Shown: positions 24,593 through 33,156 of the stretch, piece after piece
Position numbering within the stretch: the stretch's first letter is position 1
How the letters are laid out: each line of letters starts with the position of its first letter
Assembly: GCF_009208565.1 (NCBI RefSeq)
Contig: NZ_WFLK01000001.1
Location: 62,001-126,000 of the forward strand
Origin: Janthinobacterium aquaticum
GTDB taxonomy: Bacteria; Pseudomonadota; Gammaproteobacteria; Burkholderiales; Burkholderiaceae_D
Length of the DNA: 64,000 nt
Direction: 5' to 3'
The notes under the pieces: generated by a model
What the model saw: only the letters and a program-made list of their open reading frames with translations
The model's database searches: none
Told to the model about the DNA's origin: nothing
Program-made: the position numbers and the translations under genes

Positions 24593-26289
24593 CCCGTACC
24601 CGCATTGCCACCCGCCCCTGCCCTTACCGCGAATCGGAATTGCTGCGCCAGGACGGCGTGCACCCGGTGCTGGCGCGCCTGTACGCCGCGCGCGGCCTGC
24701 GCAACACGGCCGAACTGTCAAGCGAACTGGCCTCGCTGATCCCACCGTCGAACCTGCTGCATATCGATGCGGCCGGCGTGTTCCTGGCCGACGCAATTGC
24801 TGCCGGCAAGCGCATGGTGATCGTGGCTGACTACGACTGCGACGGCGCCACTGCCTGCGCCGTGGCCCTGCGCGGCTTGCGCGCGATGGGTGCCAATGTC
24901 GACTTTATCGTACCCAACCGTTTTGAATACGGCTATGGACTGACACCGGAAATCGTCGAACTGACGGCGCGCGAAAAGTCGCCCGACATTATCATTACCG
25001 TCGACAACGGCATTGCCAGCATCGACGGCGTGGCCGAAGCGAACCGGCGCGGCATCGAAGTGGTGGTTACCGACCACCATTTGCCGGCCGACACCCTGCC
25101 CGCCGCCGCCGTGATCGTCAACCCGAACCAGCCTGCCTGCGGCTTTCCATCGAAGCATCTGGCTGGCGTGGGCGTGATGTTCTACGTGCTGCTGGCCCTG
25201 CGCGCAGAACTGCGCAAGCGCGGCGCGTTCGAGACCATGCCGCAGCCCAAGCTCGACAATCTGCTCGACCTGGTGGCGCTGGGCACGGTGGCCGATGTGG
25301 TGCGCCTGGACAGCAATAACCGCATCCTGGTGGCGCAGGGCCTCAAGCGCATGCGCAAGGGCAATATGCATGCGGGCGTGGCTGCGCTGTTCCGCGTGGC
25401 TGGCCGCGAAGCACGCAGCGCCACCCCGTTCGACCTGGGCTTTGCGCTGGGACCGCGCCTGAATGCCGCCGGCCGTCTGCAGGACATGTCGCTCGGCATC
25501 GAATGCCTGATTACCGATGACGAAGGCCGCGCCTGGGCGCTGGCGCAGCAACTGAACGAGATCAACCTGAAACGCCGTGAAATCGAAGCGGACATGCAGG
25601 ATACGGCCATGCTACACCTGGACGAATTCCAGCCCGCCGCCAGCAGCACCATCAGCGTGTTTGATGAATCCTGGCACCAGGGCGTGATCGGCATTGTGGC
25701 CTCGCGCCTGAAGGAAAAATTCTATCGCCCGACGATTACCTTTGCACCGGGCGCCGATGGCTGGCTCAAGGGCTCGGGCCGCTCGATCCCCGGCTTTCAT
25801 CTGCGCGACGCGCTCGACCTGGTGTCCAAGCGCGCGCCGAGCCTGATCGACAAATTCGGCGGCCATGCGATGGCAGCAGGCCTGATCATCCGCGCCGATG
25901 CGTTCGATGCGTTTTCCAAAGCGTTTGAAGCGGTCGGCCAGGCCTGGCTGACCGAGCAGCAGCTCGAGCGCGTGGTGGAAACCGACGGCCCGCTCGAAGA
26001 CGCCTATTACACCACCGACTTTATTGCCTTGATGGACGGTCAGGTGTGGGGCCAGGGCTTTGCGCCACCGGTATTTTGCGACGAATTTCGCGTCGTCAGC
26101 CAGCGCATTTTGAAAGAGCGGCACCTGAAACTGCTGCTGGAAAAAAACGGCGTGCGCTTTGACGCCATCTGGTTCGGCCACACCGACGCCCTGGGCGAAC
26201 GCACGCGCGTCGCCTTCAGGCTCGACGCCAATGAATACAACGGCACCACCAAGGTGCAGTTGATGGTGGAGCATGCGGAGCCGGCGTGA
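24589..26289 (+). CDS. recJ: Single-stranded-DNA-specific exonuclease RecJ
   Basis: 566 residues, normal for RecJ. It is a DHH-family phosphoesterase: DYDCDGATA at 81-89 (motif I), VDNGIAS (motif II), TDHHLPA (the DHH motif), then DHHA1 elements SGRSIPGFHLRDAL and GGHAMAAGL. RecJ degrades ssDNA 5' to 3' in recombination and mismatch repair. The start ATG overlaps the stop of the preceding gene. Confidence 0.96.
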   Translation: MTRTRIATRPCPYRESELLRQDGVHPVLARLYAARGLRNTAELSSELASLIPPSNLLHIDAAGVFLADAIAAGKRMVIVADYDCDGATACAVALRGLRAMGANVDFIVPNRFEYGYGLTPEIVELTAREKSPDIIITVDNGIASIDGVAEANRRGIEVVVTDHHLPADTLPAAAVIVNPNQPACGFPSKHLAGVGVMFYVLLALRAELRKRGAFETMPQPKLDNLLDLVALGTVADVVRLDSNNRILVAQGLKRMRKGNMHAGVAALFRVAGREARSATPFDLGFALGPRLNAAGRLQDMSLGIECLITDDEGRAWALAQQLNEINLKRREIEADMQDTAMLHLDEFQPAASSTISVFDESWHQGVIGIVASRLKEKFYRPTITFAPGADGWLKGSGRSIPGFHLRDALDLVSKRAPSLIDKFGGHAMAAGLIIRADAFDAFSKAFEAVGQAWLTEQQLERVVETDGPLEDAYYTTDFIALMDGQVWGQGFAPPVFCDEFRVVSQRILKERHLKLLLEKNGVRFDAIWFGHTDALGERTRVAFRLDANEYNGTTKVQLMVEHAEPA

Positions 26290-26317
26290 TAGAGCATATC
26301 AGGCCAACTCTGACTGA

Positions 26318-26767
26318 TTAATAAACCAACAGCGTGCCATCAGCCAGCAAGGCGCACGGCCAGTTGCCCTGGCGGTAAATTTCCAGCGCGCCAACCCAGA
26401 AACCGGCGCATCCGGCGCGCATTTCCAGGGTTGCCATGCGAACACAATACAAGGCCGCCCCCTTGGCTGCTTCAGTAAAATCGGTCGCAACGAAACGCAG
26501 GGTGCCGTCCGGTACCGTGCGCAGTGACTGCAGTGTCAACCTGTAGTTTTTCAGCACTTCAGCCTGGATCGCCGGTTCGCCCTGCTTGAGCAGCGCTTGC
26601 AGGGCGTCGCCGTGGATCGGATCTGGCTGGTCGCGTGAGGTGGGTAGCCAGTTGATGTTGCCTTTGAAATTCTGCAGATCGGACACAGCCAGCTGGCCCG
26701 GTTGGGCCGTGTAGGTTCCCACGGCACTGAACCAGCGGGCGCCTTCGATTGCCTCAGTTACCATCAT
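26318..26767 (-). CDS. Protein of unknown function downstream of a chemoreceptor
   Basis: 149 residues starting at the ATG at 26767, chosen because GGGGG lies a few bases upstream; an ATG also occurs at 26764. The gene begins 14 bases after the chemoreceptor stop on the same strand, so they are likely co-transcribed. The protein is soluble, with no signal peptide or membrane helix, and contains three cysteines. I do not recognise a domain. Alternating hydrophobic segments (LRFVATDFTEAAKGAALYCVRM) suggest an alpha/beta fold. Confidence 0.6.
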   Translation of the reverse strand: MMVTEAIEGARWFSAVGTYTAQPGQLAVSDLQNFKGNINWLPTSRDQPDPIHGDALQALLKQGEPAIQAEVLKNYRLTLQSLRTVPDGTLRFVATDFTEAAKGAALYCVRMATLEMRAGCAGFWVGALEIYRQGNWPCALLADGTLLVY

Positions 26768-26781
26768 AGCCCCCGTCTGCC

Positions 26782-28482
26782 TCAGAACGTTTCCCATTCG
26801 TCATCCAGCTTGGGCGACGCGGCGCGTGCACTGGCTGAGCGAGGCGCCGCTATTTGCGCGGCGCGTGGCTTGCCTGCAGCAGGCGCTGCCGGCTTGCGCG
26901 CACTGACCACAGTGGCTGGCACCACTTGCCCCGACGCGCCGAGCTTGAACACGCTGACCGCTGTTGCCAGCGCCTCGGCCTGGTTCTGCATGGCGGCCGC
27001 CGCAGCTGCCGACTGCTCGACCAATGCGGCATTTTGCTGCGTCACATTGTCCATTTCAATCACGGCCTGGTTGATCTGCTCGATACCGGCACTCTGCTCG
27101 ACGCTGGCCGAAGTAATTTCCGAGACGATATCGGTTACGCGGCGCACGCTGTCGACCAGTTCGCCCATGGTGGTGCCGGCATCGCTGACCAGCTTGCTGC
27201 CATTTTCCACGGTCGACGTGGAGTCATCGATCAGTGACTTGATTTCCTTGGCTGCGGCGGCCGAGCGCTGGGCCAGGTTGCGCACTTCGGTGGCTACCAC
27301 GGCAAAGCCACGTCCCTGCTCGCCTGCGCGCGCTGCTTCCACGGCAGCGTTCAACGCCAGGATATTGGTCTGGAAGGCAATGCCGTCAATCACGCCAATA
27401 ATGCTGGCGATTTTGCCAGACGACTGATTGATCTGGTCCATGGTGGTAACCACCTGGGTAATCATCTGGCCGCCACGCTGGGCGATGCTGGAGGCCGATT
27501 CGGCCAGCTTGTAGGCCTGGCGCGCATTGTCGGTATTTTGCTTGACGGTCGACGTCAGTTCTTCCATCGACGAGGCCGTTTCTTCAAGCGAGCTGGCCTG
27601 CTGTTCGGTGCGCGACGACAGGTCCATGCTGCCGGCAGCCACTTCACTGGCTGACATGGCGATATTGTCGGTACCGCTGCGCACCTGGCTGACGGTGGCG
27701 GCCAGGCGCTCGTTCATGGTTTTCAGCGCTTGCAAGAGCAGGCCGGTCTCGTCGCGCGTGTCAACCGTGATCACGCTGCTCAAGTCGCCTTCTGCCACGG
27801 TATTGGCCAGATGCAGCGCCCTGGCCAGCGGACGCGTAATCGAGGTGGTGATCACGTAACCAAGCAGTGCGGCCAGGGCAATGGCCGCCAGCGCCAGCAC
27901 GATCATGATCAAGCGCGCGTTGGCGTAGGTCGCATTGGCTGCAGCGCCCGCCTCCTTGGCGCTGACGTTTTGGGACGCGATTTTTTCCAGCAGACGGTCT
28001 TTCAGCACGCGAAAGACGGGACGCAGCTTGTTGGTCAGGTACAGCGCCGTGTCTTCGCGCGAGCTTTGCGCGATATGCTTGAGCATTTCTTCCTGACCCT
28101 GCGCATACTCGGTATTGGCCGCGGCGATTTTCGCCAGCAAGTCCTTGTCGGCGCCACTCAGGGAAAACTGTTCCAGCGCCGCAATATTTTTCAGCATGTC
28201 CGCACGGCGCTCATGCACGATCTGATCCTGCGCCTTGCGATCGCTGGGGTCGTCGCTCATGGCCATATTGCGCAAGGAAATGGCGATATCGTTGGCATTG
28301 CTGATCATCTGGTTCGATAACTGCAATTGCACCAGATTGTTTTCGACGATATTGGTGGTCCCAAGATTCAATCTGCCCAGCATGATGATACTGATAATGG
28401 CCACGCTTAACAGCAAGGCGCCGATCAGCGTCAGAGAAATGGCGAGCCTTTTGCCAATATTGAGATTTTTAAAAAATTGCAT
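26782..28482 (-). CDS. Methyl-accepting chemotaxis protein with CheR-tether pentapeptide
   Basis: 566 residues from the ATG at 28482. Residues 10-32 are the first membrane helix, followed by a periplasmic four-helix-bundle sensor (about 33-190, MCP_N/4HB type) and a second helix ([20 protein letters not shown]). Then come a HAMP domain and a full signalling domain whose tip reads [28 protein letters not shown]. The last residues, DDEWETF, resemble the E. coli NWETF docking site for CheR/CheB, after a flexible Ala/Pro-rich linker. It is a membrane chemoreceptor; the ligand is unknown. An FNR-type box lies 41 bases upstream of the start codon. Confidence 0.93.
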   Translation of the reverse strand: MQFFKNLNIGKRLAISLTLIGALLLSVAIISIIMLGRLNLGTTNIVENNLVQLQLSNQMISNANDIAISLRNMAMSDDPSDRKAQDQIVHERRADMLKNIAALEQFSLSGADKDLLAKIAAANTEYAQGQEEMLKHIAQSSREDTALYLTNKLRPVFRVLKDRLLEKIASQNVSAKEAGAAANATYANARLIMIVLALAAIALAALLGYVITTSITRPLARALHLANTVAEGDLSSVITVDTRDETGLLLQALKTMNERLAATVSQVRSGTDNIAMSASEVAAGSMDLSSRTEQQASSLEETASSMEELTSTVKQNTDNARQAYKLAESASSIAQRGGQMITQVVTTMDQINQSSGKIASIIGVIDGIAFQTNILALNAAVEAARAGEQGRGFAVVATEVRNLAQRSAAAAKEIKSLIDDSTSTVENGSKLVSDAGTTMGELVDSVRRVTDIVSEITSASVEQSAGIEQINQAVIEMDNVTQQNAALVEQSAAAAAAMQNQAEALATAVSVFKLGASGQVVPATVVSARKPAAPAAGKPRAAQIAAPRSASARAASPKLDDEWETF

Positions 28483-28522
28483 GACGATCCTGTGTGATGA
28501 ACGACGATATTGCGCAATAAAA

Positions 28523-28536
28523 TTGATATGAATCAA
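28523..28536. promoter_or_regulatory. Perfect FNR/Anr-type box TTGAT-N4-ATCAA
   Basis: TTGATATGAATCAA matches the FNR/Anr/Dnr consensus at all ten specified positions. It lies upstream of the chemoreceptor gene on the minus strand and about 195 bases before the Xre antitoxin on the plus strand. The symmetrical site does not tell which gene it controls; for the chemoreceptor, activation at -41.5 would leave a very short leader. Confidence 0.5.
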
Positions 28537-28584
28537 TATCATATCCCACAAGCAACAAAAATTACGGATTAACCCCCTGACTTG

Positions 28585-28649
28585 GTGCAACATTGCACAT
28601 ATTTGGTGCATTTTTACTACTTTTAGTGCTTTATCGTCACAAAAGTAGT
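28585..28649. promoter_or_regulatory. Inverted-repeat operator region of the Xre/RES module
   Basis: Two dyads lie 82-146 bases before the antitoxin start: GTGCAA-CA-TTGCAC at 28585-28598, and ACTACTTTT (28616-28624) paired with AAAAGTAGT (28641-28649). A further GGTGCA lies between them. Type II antitoxins of the Xre class usually repress their own promoter through such repeats, so this is the likely autoregulatory operator. Confidence 0.5.
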
Positions 28650-28730
28650 GCCTATCCAGTACAGGCAGCGCAGCTAAGCTGCACATGAAATCCAGATATG
28701 GAGTAATATTTATCCATTAAAGGAGTCATC

Positions 28731-29168
28731 ATGAATCTAGCTTACGCCTATCCAAAAAGCCGCTTCGAACCGGCGGTGCTGATCGACCTCAACGCCAGAG
28801 AGGAACGCGAGCGCCTGTCGCAAGCGGCGCTGAAAGGCTTTTTCAGGCTGGCTGCAGCCTGGAAGCTGCGCGACGAGGAAGCGCGCGAGCTGCTGGGCGG
28901 CCTGTCGAGCAGCGCCTGGTACGAGTGGAAGAAAAACCCGGACCGCGTGCTGGAAGTCGACCGCATCACGCGCATCTCGTATTTGCTGGGCATCTACAAG
29001 GCGCTGCATATCCTGTATGGCGACCAACTGGCCGACCAGTGGGTCAGCCTGCCAAACAAAAACCCGGTGTTTGGCGGGCGCACGCCACTGTCGCAAATGC
29101 TGGCCGGCGGCCTGCTGGCCATGCAGACAGTGCGCAAGCTGCTCGATGCGCGGCGCGGCGGCCTCTGA
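28731..29168 (+). CDS. Xre/MbcA/ParS-type antitoxin of a RES toxin-antitoxin pair
   Basis: 145 residues, preceded by AAAGGAG eight bases upstream. Residues about 35-90 form the Xre-like HTH (LRDEEARELLGGLSSSAWYEWKK), and the C-terminal NPVFGGRTPLSQMLAGGLLAM is the conserved DUF2384 toxin-binding segment. The protein neutralises the RES toxin encoded next and probably represses the operon. The stop TGA overlaps the toxin ATG (TGATG), giving coupled translation. Confidence 0.9.
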   Translation: MNLAYAYPKSRFEPAVLIDLNAREERERLSQAALKGFFRLAAAWKLRDEEARELLGGLSSSAWYEWKKNPDRVLEVDRITRISYLLGIYKALHILYGDQLADQWVSLPNKNPVFGGRTPLSQMLAGGLLAMQTVRKLLDARRGGL

Positions 29169-29869
29169 TGACGCCGCTCCTGCCCCACGCTGATCTGCCG
29201 CCGCTGTCAGCGCTGCGCCAGATCGACACCTGCCGTCTGATCCCTTCACGCTTTGCCGACCTGGAAGACTCGGTGCTGGCGCCGCTGGCCGACGACGACA
29301 CCCATCTGCGCGAGCTGTTTGAACTCGACAATGCCACCAATGCACGCCTGGTGGCCGAGTACGGCGGTGCGCCAGGAATTGGCGTGGACGAGCTGGTTTT
29401 TGGCGTGCCCAACTTTCGCATCATCAATGCCGCCTATACCTATGCACGCCCGGAAGGGGCGCGTTTCAACGACGGCGAACGCGGCGCCTGGTACTGTGCG
29501 TTCGAGATGGAAACGGCGCTGGCGGAAATAATCTTTCACAAGACGGTGGAATACCAGGAGATCGATTATTTCCACGACAGCGTCAGCTACCAGAGCCTGC
29601 TGGCTGACTTTTCCGCCACTTTCCACGATATCCGCCACGACGGCCGCTTTGCCGCCTGCCTCGATCCGGCCAGCTATATTGCTTCGCAGGAGCTGGCGGC
29701 CACCTTGCTGGATGCCGGCTCGATGGGTGTGATCTTTCCCAGCACGCGCCGCGCCGGCGGCACCAATCTCGCCTGCTTCCGCCCTGCCCTGGTCGGTAAC
29801 GTGCGCAAGGGAACAGCCTGGCGGCTGACATGGGATGGCAGCCCCACGCCGCGCGTGGAAGCACTATAA
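29168..29869 (+). CDS. RES-domain toxin (NAD+ phosphorylase/hydrolase family)
   Basis: 233 residues from the ATG at 29168. The RES domain carries its name residues in order: R99 in ARFND, E120 in TALAE and S192 in FPSTR, with Y109 between. RES toxins such as MbcT of Mycobacterium and Xre-partner RES proteins deplete cellular NAD+, arresting growth. All three key residues are present, so the toxin looks intact. The N-terminal 90 residues include a DUF-like extension (RLIPSRFADLEDSVLAPL) common in the longer RES proteins. Confidence 0.9.
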   Translation: MTPLLPHADLPPLSALRQIDTCRLIPSRFADLEDSVLAPLADDDTHLRELFELDNATNARLVAEYGGAPGIGVDELVFGVPNFRIINAAYTYARPEGARFNDGERGAWYCAFEMETALAEIIFHKTVEYQEIDYFHDSVSYQSLLADFSATFHDIRHDGRFAACLDPASYIASQELAATLLDAGSMGVIFPSTRRAGGTNLACFRPALVGNVRKGTAWRLTWDGSPTPRVEAL

Positions 29870-29870
29870 T
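29865..29870 (+). promoter_or_regulatory. -10 element TATAAT overlapping the RES stop codon
   Basis: A perfect TATAAT contains the TAA stop of the RES gene (29867-29869) and lies 34 bases before the DUF2288 start. It suggests that the next gene has its own promoter. The -35 is not clear. Confidence 0.45.
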
Positions 29871-29904
29871 CGAGCCCGCTTATTCCAGAACGATAAAGAA
29901 ATCC

Positions 29905-30225
29905 ATGCAAACCAAACCCGAAAACGACACCGACCTGCGCCTCAAAGTCAACAGCGAAACGGCGCGCCTGCCCTGGAGCGAGCTGGAAAAGCATTTCGCC
30001 CAAGGCAATGTGGTGTGGGTGGCCAATGAACTCGACCTGGTGGAAGTGGCCGTACGCATCTCGCATGACGACAAGCCGACCATCGTGCAATGGATGGCCG
30101 ACTGCAAGGTCGCCAAGGTGTCGGACCAGCAGGCTTCGAGCTGGCAGGCCGCTGACGCCTCGCTGTGGGCGGTGGTGGTCAGCCCGTTTATCCTGGTGCA
30201 GGAAGAAAAGCCGACGCGCCACTAA
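29905..30225 (+). CDS. DUF2288 family protein
   Basis: 106 residues from the ATG at 29905. The sequence (ARLPWSELEKHFAQGNVVWVANELDLVEVA, then VVVSPFILVQEE) matches the small DUF2288 family found widely in proteobacteria and cyanobacteria; its function is unknown. No signal peptide, no membrane helix. It is convergent with the TonB receptor gene, with only 4 bases between the stops and no terminator. It probably is not part of the toxin-antitoxin operon because a -10 box precedes it. Confidence 0.82.
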   Translation: MQTKPENDTDLRLKVNSETARLPWSELEKHFAQGNVVWVANELDLVEVAVRISHDDKPTIVQWMADCKVAKVSDQQASSWQAADASLWAVVVSPFILVQEEKPTRH

Positions 30226-30229
30226 CTAT

Positions 30230-32359
30230 CTACAGACTGCGTTCGATCAGCAAACGCAGCACGGCGCCACTCGCAGTACTGGTCATGCTGTCACTTGCGC
30301 CTTGTCCATCCTGATACCATTGTCCCTGCAAACGCTGCTGGTGCAGCAGATTGAGCAGGGACAGCCGCAGGCGAAATCCGCCTTGTTGTTGCCACAGTGC
30401 ATAGGTGTCAAGCGTGCGGCGCACACCGACATAACTGCCGGAGAACCGGTCCTGCCGCGCCAGACCACCCGTCTGCAGGTTATAGCTGGCGCCGCCGCTC
30501 CACTGCGCCGTCGCATGATAATCCACACCCAAATTGAACGTGGCCGGCACCTGGCTGGCCAGGCGGTTGTCCGAACCTGTCACGGCATCAACGCGTGACC
30601 AGCTGCGCGCCAGGTTGGCACGCAAGTCCAGTGCCGGCGCATCGGCAATCAAGCTGCGTAGCGGAAATTTCAGGTCGGCTTCAATGCCGTGCACGCTGGC
30701 CCTGCCCTGATTGTACGGCGTGGTGATCCAGACCCCGTCCTGTTCAAACAGGCGCTGCACTGTCACATCGCTGATGCGGCGTGCAAAGGCAGACAGGCTG
30801 GCCACGCCACTTTTGCCAAAATAGCTTTCCCACGCCGCATCGAGGCCCCAGGCCAGTTCCGGGCGCAAAGCCGGATTGCCCTGGAAGTCAGGATTGTTCG
30901 GACCATTGCCGTTATTGACCGTATAGCGCCGCGGTATCAGGTTGCGCGTGGCGGGCGCCTTGTAGGTGCGCGCCAGCGCCAGGCGAACCTGGTCCCGCTC
31001 CTGCTCAGGCAGCTTCCACAGCATCTGCATGACCGGACTCCACACGCCCGAGCGCGTTGGCGTTTCTGCCAGCGTGCGTCCGGAAGTCGAGGTACGCAGG
31101 CCCTCCCAGCGCAATCCGGCATACATCTGCAGCCGCGCTGCCAGATCCCATTCATCCTGCGCATACAGCGCCAGCCGACGCACCCGGGCAATATAGTCTT
31201 CATCGAGCGCATAAGGCGGCGCGCCGTCGGCAAAAGTATCGCGCTGATGTCGCGCTTCGCGGCGCACCAGCAAGCCGCCATCCCAGCCCAGGCTCAGGGC
31301 ATGGCCGGCACCAAGGCGGGCCAGATATTTTCCGCTGCTGGTGGCACTGTCGTCGGTTGCATCGGATAACACTGCGCGCCGCAAACGCGGCGCATCATCA
31401 GCGGCGTGCCCAAGGAAATCATAATCGGTATCGCGCTGATCGTGACTGAACCCAAGCTTGGCCGTCAGTTTGCCCTGGGCGCCGAATGAGCTGACCCAGG
31501 CCAGATCGCTGCGGCCGGAAAAAATGGATGCGGCCGATGTCACCCGGTTGACTGGATAATCGGTGCCGTTGCCAAGCAGGACGGTTTCGCGCGCATTGCC
31601 GTTGAAGCCGGTGCGATACCAGTTAAAGAGACTCTGCCAGGTCAGTGTGTCGCTGCCCGTCAAGTCCCAGTGCAAACGCGGCGCCAGGCTGGCCTTGTTG
31701 ACCGACGAAGCATTGCGCACTGACGTCTGGCGCAGCATCACAGTCTGGCCCGCGCTGTCAGAAGCGCGTTCGCGCGTCTGCACCTCGGCGTCCTCGGCAG
31801 TGCGCTCCAACACCGCAGTCACACCATAGGAAAAGTTGCCCAGCTTGTCTGCCGCACGCAAGGAGGCAAGCGGACTCCAGCGACCATCGCCCCGGCCCGC
31901 ACCAAATTTGACTTCACGCTGCGCGCTGCTACTGCCCTTGCGCAAGATCAGATTGATGCTGCCGGCCACGGCCTGCATGCTGTATTCGGCGGCGGCGCTA
32001 CGCAATATCTCGATGCGTTCGATGGTGTCCGGCGCCAGTGTGTCGATCGAAAAGCCGGGCGGCGCCGGGTCGCCATTGATCAGGATTTGCGTATAGCCGG
32101 CTCCGAGGCCACGCAATCTCACTTCGCTGCCGACCACCGATACGCCAGGCTGGCGCGCCAGTACCGCAGCGAGATTGCTGTCGCCATATTGCACTATCTC
32201 GTCACGGCCCACGATCAGCCGGCTGGCCGTATCGTCCCGGCGCTGCTGGACGCCATTGGCGCCAGAAACCTCCACCTTTTGCAGCGGTTCATCGTCTGCG
32301 CGGCTGGCGCCCCAATACAGCAACAAAAAAATCGGGACATACCGCGATACGCTCTGCAT
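30230..32359 (-). CDS. TonB-dependent outer-membrane receptor
   Basis: 709 residues with a Sec signal peptide (VPIFLLLYWGASRA). The plug domain includes RQPGVSVVGSEVRLRGLGAGYTQILINGD and the conserved IERIEILRSAAAEYSMQAVAGSINLIL; the rest is a 22-strand-type barrel ending in LRLLIERSL. There is no N-terminal signalling (STN) domain, so it does not signal to a sigma factor. Ligand unknown; the plug resembles receptors for peptides or carbohydrates as much as siderophores. It lies 64 bases after livF on the same strand and may be read from the liv transcript. Confidence 0.87.
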   Translation of the reverse strand: MQSVSRYVPIFLLLYWGASRADDEPLQKVEVSGANGVQQRRDDTASRLIVGRDEIVQYGDSNLAAVLARQPGVSVVGSEVRLRGLGAGYTQILINGDPAPPGFSIDTLAPDTIERIEILRSAAAEYSMQAVAGSINLILRKGSSSAQREVKFGAGRGDGRWSPLASLRAADKLGNFSYGVTAVLERTAEDAEVQTRERASDSAGQTVMLRQTSVRNASSVNKASLAPRLHWDLTGSDTLTWQSLFNWYRTGFNGNARETVLLGNGTDYPVNRVTSAASIFSGRSDLAWVSSFGAQGKLTAKLGFSHDQRDTDYDFLGHAADDAPRLRRAVLSDATDDSATSSGKYLARLGAGHALSLGWDGGLLVRREARHQRDTFADGAPPYALDEDYIARVRRLALYAQDEWDLAARLQMYAGLRWEGLRTSTSGRTLAETPTRSGVWSPVMQMLWKLPEQERDQVRLALARTYKAPATRNLIPRRYTVNNGNGPNNPDFQGNPALRPELAWGLDAAWESYFGKSGVASLSAFARRISDVTVQRLFEQDGVWITTPYNQGRASVHGIEADLKFPLRSLIADAPALDLRANLARSWSRVDAVTGSDNRLASQVPATFNLGVDYHATAQWSGGASYNLQTGGLARQDRFSGSYVGVRRTLDTYALWQQQGGFRLRLSLLNLLHQQRLQGQWYQDGQGASDSMTSTASGAVLRLLIERSL

Positions 32360-32423
32360 GGAACTTTCTCACCACTACCTGAAGGAAGCGGGAAGTGTAG
32401 AGGATTTAACAAGCAGGCACAAG

Positions 32424-33146
32424 CTAATGCCCACCTCCCAGATACGCCGCCACCACCTTCGGATCGGTCTTCAGGCTCTCTGCCGGTCCATGCACCGAAA
32501 TGCTGCCGTTTTCCAGCACATAGCCGTAGTCAGCCACGTTGAGCGCGGCGGCGGCAAACTGTTCCACCAGCAGCATGGTCACGCCCTCGGACTTGAGGCG
32601 CGTAATAATGCGAAACACCTCTTCGACCAGTATCGGCGCCAGGCCCATCGATGGTTCGTCAAGCAGGATCACCTCGGGGTTGAGCATCACGGCGCGCGCC
32701 ATGGCCAGCATCTGCTGCTCGCCGCCCGATAGCGTGCCGGCCAGCTGGTCGCGCCGTTCTTTCAGGCGTGGAAACAGCTCCATCGCCCGCTCCAGGTCGC
32801 CCCTGACGTCGCCTTTCGGGCGCGCCCGCGTAAAGCGCGGAAACGCCCCCAGCAGCAGATTGTCGGTCACCGACATTGAGGCAAATACGCGCCGCCCTTC
32901 CGGCGAATGGGCCAGGCCGGCGCGCGCGATTTTGTGCGAGTCCAGCCCGGTCACATCCTTGCCGTCCAGGGTTACGCTGCCGCCTTTGGGTTTCAACATG
33001 CCGGAAATGGCGCGCATGGTGGTGGTCTTGCCAGCGCCGTTCGAGCCGATCAGCGTGACCAGTTTGCCTTTGGGTACCTCCAGCGAGATGCCGTGCAACA
33101 CTTCAACTTTGCCGTAGGCGGCCTGCAAATTATGGATAGCTAACAT
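32424..33146 (-). CDS. livF: Branched-chain amino-acid ABC transporter ATPase LivF
   Basis: 240 residues. Walker A GSNGAGKTTT, signature LSGGEQQML, Walker B ILLDEPSMGLAP. The phrase AYGKVEVLHGISLEV and the C-terminal AYLGGGH are typical of LivF. It is the second cytoplasmic ATPase of the HAAT-family uptake system whose other parts lie directly upstream. Spacing to the LivMG gene is 10 bases. Confidence 0.94.
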   Translation of the reverse strand: MLAIHNLQAAYGKVEVLHGISLEVPKGKLVTLIGSNGAGKTTTMRAISGMLKPKGGSVTLDGKDVTGLDSHKIARAGLAHSPEGRRVFASMSVTDNLLLGAFPRFTRARPKGDVRGDLERAMELFPRLKERRDQLAGTLSGGEQQMLAMARAVMLNPEVILLDEPSMGLAPILVEEVFRIITRLKSEGVTMLLVEQFAAAALNVADYGYVLENGSISVHGPAESLKTDPKVVAAYLGGGH

Positions 33147-33156
33147 GGCGTCCTCG

